This document shows positions 1 through 5,653 of a stretch of DNA of 7,749 nucleotides, in pieces. The stretch spans positions 1 through 7,749 of the forward strand of contig JAFGSU010000323.1 in assembly GCA_016934435.1 (NCBI GenBank), written 5' to 3'. The notes beneath the pieces are model-generated. The model saw nothing but the letters and a program-made list of their open reading frames with translations, was not told the DNA's origin and did not search any database. Origin of the DNA: Candidatus Zhuqueibacterota bacterium. GTDB taxonomy: Bacteria; Zhuqueibacterota; Zhuqueibacteria; Residuimicrobiales; Residuimicrobiaceae. The translations under genes and the position numbers were made by a program. Every line of letters starts with the position of its first letter. Position 1 is the first letter of the stretch.

Positions 1-1059
1 AAAAAACAAATGTGGCCCGGCATGGAAGTGAAAAACATCCAATTCAGCACCATCGCCGCAAATCCGGTGACCAAAATCGTTGAAGCACGAAGTGCATTTG
101 GCCGGGCCGTCATTGTCGATCAAACGCAATGTGAAATTCAGATCTATCCGTTTTATGAGCTGATCAATGCCAATAAAGGGAGAAATCAAAGCATCGGAAT
201 CTATTCTGCGCCGGCGGGCAAGATCAATTTGGGTGTTTCCGTTCAGAATTTCATCGAAGGGGCTTGTCCTGAATCAACCAAAGGTGGTATCTATGAAGGT
301 GACATGAAGCGGATGATCTATGCCAGTAACGCGTTACAGACCAACTTTGTACTACCAAATGGATTCATTATTCGCGATCATGAACTTATTTGTAAACCGC
401 AAATATTTAATGCGCTGGGATTGGATTGTGATAGCTTTATCCCGTTAAACGGTTTGTCGAAAGCATTCGTTTTTGATGCGCAACATCCCCATATTATGGA
501 CATAGAATTTGAAGATGGCCGCGTCATCCGCCCCACATCGCTCCCCAAACTGGCAATGCACGGGCCGGTTTTGGTCCAAAACGGTGAAGATGTATCGAAA
601 AAAGTGCTCTATCGCCCGAATCCTGATAGTGAAGCGCCATACAGCCTTGATCCGGACAATCCTCATCATCAAAGCATCCTCAGACTTCCGAAAGGGGCTG
701 TTGAGGGATGCGAAGTCAATTATCCTCCTCCGACAACCATGACTTCATTTACGGCCTTTGGCATTCATCAGGATAAGCGGATTATTTTCGTTTCCATGTT
801 CGAAGAACTTCGTCACCAGGGAAAAGGGACAAATTCAGGTATCACGCTGTTTGAAATGGCCGATCTCCTACTGAACCACCTGGACGCACAACAGGCAATC
901 CTTGGCGGGGGAAGTGCCGATACCCAACAATTTCTCAGAGGCGATCAACCGCAATTTATGGTCGCTCCGTTTCGCACGCGACCGTTCGGGCAAGGGGGAC
1001 GGGCAGAAGTTGAGGGCGTACGGGGATTGGGGGCCATCATCGCGGTGCTTGCAAACTAA
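1..1059 (+). CDS. Phosphodiester glycosidase-like (NAGPA/PF09992-type) protein, possibly 5'-partial
   Basis: The frame is open to the left edge. The first ATG is at 10 (349 aa) and another is at 22, but neither has a clear Shine-Dalgarno site, so the true start may lie upstream, perhaps with a signal peptide. The C-terminal half follows the order expected for the phosphodiester glycosidase family (NAGPA, the enzyme uncovering mannose-6-phosphate, and its bacterial relatives). There is a segment like 'SGGPLLVKDG' at 181-192 (LAMHGPVLVQNG), a strand pair TSFTAFGIHQDKRIIFV at 245-261, and the helix-plus-glycine-loop unit from SGITLFEMADLLL (276-288) to LGGGSAD (298-304). Family members usually read RTA[IV]G and LDGGGSS at the last two sites; here Arg is Phe and the Asp before GGGS is Leu, so activity is doubtful. 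The substrate is unknown. The stop codon is formed partly by the adjoining MITE-like insertion. Family assignment is from motif memory: fairly sure of the fold, unsure of function. Confidence 0.7.
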   Translation, partial: KKQMWPGMEVKNIQFSTIAANPVTKIVEARSAFGRAVIVDQTQCEIQIYPFYELINANKGRNQSIGIYSAPAGKINLGVSVQNFIEGACPESTKGGIYEGDMKRMIYASNALQTNFVLPNGFIIRDHELICKPQIFNALGLDCDSFIPLNGLSKAFVFDAQHPHIMDIEFEDGRVIRPTSLPKLAMHGPVLVQNGEDVSKKVLYRPNPDSEAPYSLDPDNPHHQSILRLPKGAVEGCEVNYPPPTTMTSFTAFGIHQDKRIIFVSMFEELRHQGKGTNSGITLFEMADLLLNHLDAQQAILGGGSADTQQFLRGDQPQFMVAPFRTRPFGQGGRAEVEGVRGLGAIIAVLAN

Positions 1060-1212
1060 GTGTCTGTCCGGAAATACCCCCAAACTGTCATTGCTAGGAG
1101 CGGTTTGTGCGACGTCGGCTTGGCCACAAGCCGCGCAATCGCCTGGGGTACCCACAGGAGATTGCTTCTCCGTTAGCCAACGGATCGCAATGACAGGTCC
1201 CGGACAGACACT
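1059..1212. mobile_element. MITE-like non-autonomous palindromic element, 154 bp, with 5-bp target duplication
   Basis: The ends are perfect 13-bp inverted repeats, AGTGTCTGTCCGG at 1059-1071 and its reverse complement at 1200-1212. They are flanked directly by AACTA at 1054-1058 and AACTA at 1213-1217, which is the signature of transposition with a 5-bp target duplication. Inside lies a second inverted pair, CTGTCATTGC (1085-1094) and GCAATGACAG (1187-1196), and near the middle an imperfect palindrome around GGTACC (GCAATC...GATTGC). There is no plausible coding frame for a transposase, so it would need one in trans. The inner arms resemble the TGTCATTGCGAG repeats I recall from many environmental bacterial genomes. 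Transcribed, it would fold into a long hairpin that could protect or end the upstream mRNA, although no T-run follows it. Confidence 0.85.
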
Positions 1213-1320
1213 AACTAGTCCGTATCTTTTCCCAACTTACATCCTACATATGGGCAGGAGGCGATGATCCACCCGGGTCACAGATTACATCCTCAACCCG
1301 ATTAATGAGAATTCAAAATC

Positions 1321-1350
1321 GTTTGATTCGCTACTGAAATTTCATCAAAC
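1321..1350. promoter_or_regulatory. Inverted repeat adjoining the -35 region, possible operator
   Basis: GTTTGAT at 1321-1327 is mirrored by ATCAAAC at 1344-1350, with a 16-bp spacer containing the small palindrome GAAATTTC. It ends 13 bp before the -35 hexamer of the predicted ankyrin-gene promoter, a typical place for a regulator to bind. There is no direct evidence of a regulator, and seven matching base pairs in AT-rich DNA can arise by chance. Confidence 0.3.
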
Positions 1351-1363
1351 CATTCCTTTTCCC

Positions 1364-1392
1364 TTGACATTTTCATCATATTAAGTTAAATT
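1364..1392 (+). promoter_or_regulatory. Sigma70-type promoter for the ankyrin/DUF1566 gene
   Basis: A perfect -35 TTGACA at 1364-1369 is followed by a 17-bp spacer and a four-of-six -10 match, TAAATT, at 1387-1392. Transcription would begin near 1399, giving a leader of about 195 nt. It is the best promoter-like pair in this intergenic region and points the right way. Confidence 0.6.
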
Positions 1393-1594
1393 CACATAAT
1401 AGCAACAACAATCTACCCGTATCGACGGAGTTTACGAGTTTTCATGCTCTTGTTACCCGCTTATCATCCTCCGTCATTTATTATCGACAAATATGATTGA
1501 TTAGCACTCGAAGTCAATATTGCAACTTCGGTGAAATCGATTAAGACTGCTCGATTCAATCCGGAAAAATAATTTTAAAAAAAAGGAGACCTGG

Positions 1595-3730
1595 ATGCTT
1601 ATTAAATCAAAATACACGTTATTGGTTTCAATCCTTATTCTATTCGTTTTTTTATCGGTGGCAAATACAGCCGATTCTACTGATAAATTAAGAGACTTAT
1701 CTCATAAACTCAAAGCAAATGATACGAATAAGGTACTAAAACTTATAAAGAATGGTGCAGATGTTGATGTATTGAATAAACAAAATCTTACACCACTCGC
1801 TGTAGCCGTTGATCGGAATTATATCGAGATTTCAAAGGTATTACTTGAGAACGGTGCCAATCCTAATTTTAAAACCAACGATAGTTTACCATTATTAATA
1901 ATTTCCGCCCAACAGAATTGGGAAATTGTTAAATTATTAGTTCAATATGGTGCTGATGTCAATTGTACAGATGCGAGTGGTAATACCCCGCTACACAATG
2001 CAGCAATGTTTAATCAGATTGAGACTGCAAAAATCCTTAAAGAAAAAGGTGCACAAATTGACAAAAGAAATGATAAAGGAATACTTCCTTTGCATATTGC
2101 AGCTTCGCAGGGTAGTTCACAAATTATTGACATACTATTAGATCCTGGATCTGAATCAGCGATTGCTGATCACGAAAGGATTCTAGGTCAAATGAGGCAC
2201 TATGGCCCTAGGAGAGATCGCTACAGTCCTGATCTTCTTACCCCTGATGGCAGTACACCATTGTGGATTGCCGCGAGTCAAGGGCATTATGAAGTTGTTG
2301 TAAACCTATTAAAACGTGGAGCAAGTATTGAAGCTCTAGAGCGACGAAGTTATGGCGGCGTAACTCCTTTATGGATTGCTTCTCAAAACGGCAAAACAAA
2401 AATAGTAAAAGAGCTAGTTGATTCTGGTGCAAATTTGGAAGCGACTCGGCCAGCGAACGGATATACTCCATTGCATACTGCTGTTGAACAAGGGCATATT
2501 GATATCGTTGAATACCTTTTGAAAAATGGTGCTAGTGTGGATAGCAAAAGCTCTGATGGAAAAACACCATTAGACATTGCTCATGAAAAGGGCTTTAATG
2601 ATATTGTTGAGCTATTGCAAAAAAATCCTTGGCAAAATACTCTTTTTCGTTTAAAGCCAAAAGTTTTAACACAGGAAGACATCCGGGAGATAGTTAAAAA
2701 GCACAACTTTTTCTGCAAAAAGATTGGGTCTGTTGAGTGCGAAAGTGGAGAGGGATTTGAAAATAAGTTTTATGTATTACATAACCTGGATGTAGTTTAT
2801 GATCAAGCAAGCGGTTTAATTTGGAAAAGAACATCGCGATATGATAATGGCGATTCGGGTGTGCAGTATAATTTTGCTCTGCAATATTTTCAAGAACTTA
2901 ATCAAGAAAAATTTGGTGGATTTAAAAGATGGCGCATGCCTACTTTAGAAGAACTACTCTCTCTCTCCGAAAATTCCATTAATAATTCAGAGGCATATTA
3001 TCATATTAATGGCCTTTTTCGTAAACCAAGTTCACTTTTTTATTCTTCTGATTATATCGGTTATAGCTCCCCCTGGAGTTTCGACTTTAAAGATGCAGCA
3101 TGTAGGAGGAGCCAGGTTAGTTTTGCAGGTTCTTCAACTCCTTTTCCCCGTGCTGTCTGTTCTGGCGATGAAAACATCGCCTATGCGGAATTGTTACTAG
3201 CACAAGAAAAAAACAAGCCTTTAAGATGCGAACCAATAATATTTGAAGATCTCTCCGATATTCACGCCACAATAAAAAAACATGGTTTTTGTTCTAGATA
3301 TTATAATTTCAATTTAAAAACATTTATGAATGATTTTGAAAAAATTCAAATTAATACAGAATTCTTTGTCAAAGATAACTCAACTGGATTATTATGGCAA
3401 TCAAATGGTACCAAGGAGGAATTATCTGTTGAAGAAGCTAATCTGTGGATCGAGGAACTGAATAAAAATTTATATGCCGGCTTTTCGAATTGGCGCCTCC
3501 CAACTTTTGAAGAAGCAATGAGTTTAGTTGAACTTAAACAAAATCCTGATTCTTTGTATATCAATTCTCATTTTTCCAATATAGAAAGTATTTGGACTTC
3601 AGATAGATATGACAATCACTCTATGCTTAGTAATAAGCCTTCCCCGGTTTATGTTGACTTTTCATTTGGCGGTTTCCAGATGTATCCCTTTCCCAAAAAA
3701 GCAAGGGCAGTTCGTATAATTACCAAGTAA
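1595..3730 (+). CDS. Exported ankyrin-repeat protein with two C-terminal DUF1566 (Lcl_C) domains
   Basis: This is a 711-aa protein starting at an ATG preceded by GGAGA (1585-1589) after a run of eight A. Residues 1-26 form a signal peptide (basic LIKSK, hydrophobic 8-20, Ala near 23-26), with no lipobox Cys, so it should act in the periplasm or outside the cell. About nine ankyrin repeats cover 31-344, with clear TPLHxAA-type helices at 131, 165, 221, 257, 291 and 324, broken by a non-repeat insert at about 184-216. Two DUF1566 domains follow. One has SGLIW (406-410) and WRMPT (446-450); the other has TGLLW (597-601) and WRLPT (633-637). Each is led by a similar stretch (IVKKHNFFC at 366-374, TIKKHGFC at 559-566). 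Six Cys lie in 374-566 and could form disulfides. Ankyrin repeats bind proteins; DUF1566 has no settled function. Its partner is unknown. It is much more AT-rich than its neighbours, which suggests separate acquisition. It appears monocistronic. Confidence 0.88.
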   Translation: MLIKSKYTLLVSILILFVFLSVANTADSTDKLRDLSHKLKANDTNKVLKLIKNGADVDVLNKQNLTPLAVAVDRNYIEISKVLLENGANPNFKTNDSLPLLIISAQQNWEIVKLLVQYGADVNCTDASGNTPLHNAAMFNQIETAKILKEKGAQIDKRNDKGILPLHIAASQGSSQIIDILLDPGSESAIADHERILGQMRHYGPRRDRYSPDLLTPDGSTPLWIAASQGHYEVVVNLLKRGASIEALERRSYGGVTPLWIASQNGKTKIVKELVDSGANLEATRPANGYTPLHTAVEQGHIDIVEYLLKNGASVDSKSSDGKTPLDIAHEKGFNDIVELLQKNPWQNTLFRLKPKVLTQEDIREIVKKHNFFCKKIGSVECESGEGFENKFYVLHNLDVVYDQASGLIWKRTSRYDNGDSGVQYNFALQYFQELNQEKFGGFKRWRMPTLEELLSLSENSINNSEAYYHINGLFRKPSSLFYSSDYIGYSSPWSFDFKDAACRRSQVSFAGSSTPFPRAVCSGDENIAYAELLLAQEKNKPLRCEPIIFEDLSDIHATIKKHGFCSRYYNFNLKTFMNDFEKIQINTEFFVKDNSTGLLWQSNGTKEELSVEEANLWIEELNKNLYAGFSNWRLPTFEEAMSLVELKQNPDSLYINSHFSNIESIWTSDRYDNHSMLSNKPSPVYVDFSFGGFQMYPFPKKARAVRIITK

Positions 3731-3980
3731 TATAAATGCTAAAGTATGCTTTCGATACCCGGACTTGGGTGTTGACGATAAATCATATGGCCATACCAAC
3801 AAGAATTATGCTGAATGGTCGAAAATTAAATCAAGATGCTGATTTCCCGAAAAATAACTTGTAAATATTGGAAAAATAGTTTATCTTTAAATTATACGTG
3901 GAACCAAACGCACTGCTTGCCCGAAATTTGCTATCTCACCCGAATCAGCGATACATTGATATTTTTTAGATTATTGGAAG

Positions 3981-4012
3981 CGGCTAATTTGTCTGTCATT
4001 GAAAATTAGCCG
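3981..4012. promoter_or_regulatory. Inverted repeat (10-bp arms) upstream of hsdM1, possible operator or hairpin
   Basis: CGGCTAATTT at 3981-3990 and AAATTAGCCG at 4003-4012 are perfect reverse complements with a 12-nt loop. No T-run follows on either strand, so it does not look like an intrinsic terminator. The right arm falls within the predicted hsd promoter, so a bound protein would block transcription. R-M operons are often controlled this way to delay restriction, but no controller gene is seen here. Confidence 0.5.
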
Positions 4013-4026
4013 GTTATGGTTACAAA
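3999..4026 (+). promoter_or_regulatory. Possible promoter for the hsdM1-smORF-hsdM2-hsdS operon
   Basis: TTGAAA at 3999-4004 (five of six) is followed by a 16-bp spacer and TACAAA at 4021-4026 (four of six). Transcription would start near 4033, leaving a leader of about 29 nt. The match is modest, and the surrounding AT-rich DNA offers other weak candidates. Confidence 0.35.
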
Positions 4027-4061
4027 AAGCTGAATACTGAAACGGAGACCTGATAACTGTA

Positions 4062-5564
4062 ATGTCAAATAGCAACCATAAAACCTTAGAAAAACTATCG
4101 TCTCACCTGTGGGAGGCTGCCAATATCCTGCGCGGCCCGGTTGATGCAGCGGACTTCAAAACCTATATCTTCCCGCTGCTGTTCTTCAAAAGAATTTCCG
4201 ACGTTTACGACGAAGAGTATGCTGATGCGCTGGACGAGGCTGGCGGGGATGTGGCGTATACGCAATTCTCCGAGAACTACCGCTTCCAGATTCCGGAAGG
4301 CTGTCATTGGAAAGATGTCCGCAACAAAAGTAACAATCTCGGCCATGCCCTCCGAAAAGCAATGCGCGGAATTGAACAGGCGAATCCGGGCAAACTGACC
4401 GGCATTTTTGGGGATGCCCAGTGGACGAACAAAGAACGCCTTTCCGACGCGCTCCTCAAGGACCTAATCGAACATTTCTCGTCGCTCAACCTGGGCAATG
4501 AACAGTGCCAGGCGGACATCGTTGGTCAGGCTTACGAATATCTGATCAAGAAATTTGCTGATCTGACCAATAAAAAAGCCGGTGAATTTTATACCCCCCG
4601 TTCTGTGGTTACGTTGCTGGTCCGCATCCTTGCCCCCCAAGCCGGCGAAACCATCTATGACCCGGCCTGCGGTACCGGTGGCATGCTCCTCGAAGCCGTA
4701 CACTACGTAAAAGCACATGGCGGCGACGAAAATCTGATGCTGGGCAAGCTTTATGGTCAGGAAAAGAACCTGACCACCTCTGCCATTGCCCGCATGAATC
4801 TTTTTCTGCATGGCGCCGAAGATTTCTATATTGAACGGGGCGATACTTTACGGTCACCGGCCTTTTACTCCGGTGACAGTATTTCCACTTTCGACTGCGT
4901 GATTGCCAATCCGCCCTTTTCATTGGATAAATGGGGGGAAGATATCTGGATCAATGACCCGTATGGCCGGAACTTCGCCGGACTGCCACCCGCCAAATCA
5001 GGTGACTTTGCCTGGGTTCAGCACATGATTAAATCCATGGCCCACCAAACCGGTCGCATGGCGGTGGTGTTGCCGCATGGCGTGTTGTTTCGGATGTCCA
5101 AAGAAGGGGCCATCCGGCGCAAGCTGCTGGAAATGGATATCCTCGAAGCCGTGATCGGTCTGGGGCAAAACATCTTTTATGGTACGGGTCTCGCGCCGTG
5201 TATGCTGGTCTTTCGGGACAGCAAGCCGCCATCGCACCGGCAGAAAGTCCTGTTCATCGACGCCTCGAAGGAGTTCAAAACCGGACGGGCCCAGAACGAA
5301 CTATTGCCGGAACATGTGGATAACATCCAGCGCTGGTACGCCGAATATCAGGCTGTGGCCGGGATCTGCCGGGTGGTCACCCTGGATGAAATCCGGGAAA
5401 ACGATTATAATCTGAACATTCCGCGTTATGTTGAACCGGTGATTGAAGAAGAAACCATCACACTGGAACAGGCGATTGCCAATCTGAAAGAATCGCTGCA
5501 AGCGGCGTATGCGGCTGAAGATCGGCTCAAAAAACTACTCGAAAAAGAAGGTTTGATAAAATGA
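4062..5564 (+). CDS. hsdM: Type I restriction-modification methylase subunit HsdM, first copy
   Basis: This 500-aa adenine-N6 DNA methyltransferase subunit uses S-adenosylmethionine and would work with HsdS, which supplies specificity. The N-terminal helical HsdM_N domain spans roughly 8-140 (LWEAANILRG, FPLLFFKRISDVYDEE, FGDAQWTNKERL). The N6_Mtase domain follows, with GEFYTPR at 174-180, SAM-binding motif I DPACGTGG at 200-207 and catalytic motif IV NPPF at 283-286. Length and motifs are normal, so it looks active. The tail (460-496) is helical and charged, likely coiled-coil. The ATG is 14 nt after GGAG (4044-4047), longer than ideal; the nearest upstream in-frame codons offer no better start. 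Its TGA overlaps the ATG of the next small ORF (ATGA, 5561-5564). It is paralogous to hsdM2 downstream, with about half the N-terminal residues shared by eye. Confidence 0.95.
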   Translation: MSNSNHKTLEKLSSHLWEAANILRGPVDAADFKTYIFPLLFFKRISDVYDEEYADALDEAGGDVAYTQFSENYRFQIPEGCHWKDVRNKSNNLGHALRKAMRGIEQANPGKLTGIFGDAQWTNKERLSDALLKDLIEHFSSLNLGNEQCQADIVGQAYEYLIKKFADLTNKKAGEFYTPRSVVTLLVRILAPQAGETIYDPACGTGGMLLEAVHYVKAHGGDENLMLGKLYGQEKNLTTSAIARMNLFLHGAEDFYIERGDTLRSPAFYSGDSISTFDCVIANPPFSLDKWGEDIWINDPYGRNFAGLPPAKSGDFAWVQHMIKSMAHQTGRMAVVLPHGVLFRMSKEGAIRRKLLEMDILEAVIGLGQNIFYGTGLAPCMLVFRDSKPPSHRQKVLFIDASKEFKTGRAQNELLPEHVDNIQRWYAEYQAVAGICRVVTLDEIRENDYNLNIPRYVEPVIEEETITLEQAIANLKESLQAAYAAEDRLKKLLEKEGLIK

Positions 5565-5653
5565 TTGACAAATCAATCCGATTAGAATCTGCACAAAAAC
5601 CGCAGAAATGTCCCCATTGCGGAGCAAAAATTTTCCGGAGGCAGGAACCATGA
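5561..5653 (+). CDS. 30-aa CxxC (CPHC) microprotein ORF between the two hsdM genes
   Basis: A 30-codon ORF fills the gap between hsdM1 and hsdM2. Its ATG overlaps the hsdM1 stop (ATGA, 5561-5564) and its TGA overlaps the hsdM2 start (ATGA, 5650-5653). AAGG at 5548-5551, 9 nt before the ATG, could serve as ribosome binding site. The product is basic and has one zinc-knuckle-like motif, KCPHCGAKIF at residues 16-25. One CxxC gives only two Cys ligands; His19 or dimerisation would be needed to hold zinc. The double overlap and the CPHCG motif argue for a real gene, but the length is so short that chance is possible. It may be a leader that couples translation of hsdM2, a small accessory subunit, or the remnant of a zinc-ribbon protein. 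I do not recognise a family. Confidence 0.5.
   Translation: MIDKSIRLESAQKPQKCPHCGAKIFRRQEP
5637..5641 (+). promoter_or_regulatory. Ribosome binding site deciding the hsdM2 start
   Basis: GGAGG lies 8 nt before the ATG at 5650. An in-frame ATG at 5608 would add 14 residues unlike other HsdM N-termini and has no such site, so 5650 is preferred. The site lies inside the small upstream ORF, as expected for translational coupling. Confidence 0.75.

Larger units (their letters stand above)
1219..1594. other. Intergenic region upstream of the ankyrin gene
   Basis: I see no coding frame, tRNA or rRNA here. It holds a promoter candidate at 1364-1392, an inverted repeat just before it (1321-1350), and a 7-bp inverted repeat in the predicted leader (GACGGAG at 1424-1430 and CTCCGTC at 1469-1475, 38-nt spacer). 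The leader from the predicted start of transcription (about 1399) to the ATG is close to 195 nt, long for an unregulated gene. A short direct repeat, TTACATCCT, occurs at 1237-1245 and 1285-1293 and may be chance. Confidence 0.6.
3731..4061. other. Intergenic region between the ankyrin gene and the hsd operon
   Basis: The region is AT-rich without a convincing gene or a clear rho-independent terminator for the ankyrin gene. Its right part holds a 10-bp-stem inverted repeat (3981-4012) and a possible promoter (3999-4026). A short open stretch at 3741-3842 ends in YAEWSKIKSRC, faintly like phage HNH-type proteins, but has no start or length to support a gene. Confidence 0.55.

Noticed and set aside
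902..1267. 121-codon open frame spanning the end of gene 1 and the MITE-like element
   Set aside because: It overlaps the glycosidase-like gene in another frame and runs through palindromic DNA. It has no domain signs or ribosome binding site.
1237..1293. TTACATCCT direct repeat (two copies) as a possible repeat array or operator
   Set aside because: There are only two 9-bp copies with no further pattern, and no CRISPR-like spacing.
1595..3730. Ankyrin protein as a component of the R-M or defence system
   Set aside because: It is exported, separated by 331 bp, has its own promoter and differs in composition. Only proximity suggests a link.
3741..3842. Short open stretch ending in YAEWSKIKSRC, faintly like phage HNH-type proteins
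   Set aside because: It has about 33 codons, no start codon or ribosome binding site, and no HNH residues. At best it is a small remnant, and resemblance by chance is likely.
3981..4012. Inverted repeat as a rho-independent terminator of the ankyrin gene
   Set aside because: No T-run follows it, and it lies 250 bp past the stop, directly before hsdM1.
5608..5649. Upstream ATG giving a 510-aa HsdM2
   Set aside because: The extra 14 residues do not match the first HsdM N-terminus, and GGAGG is correctly spaced for the ATG at 5650.
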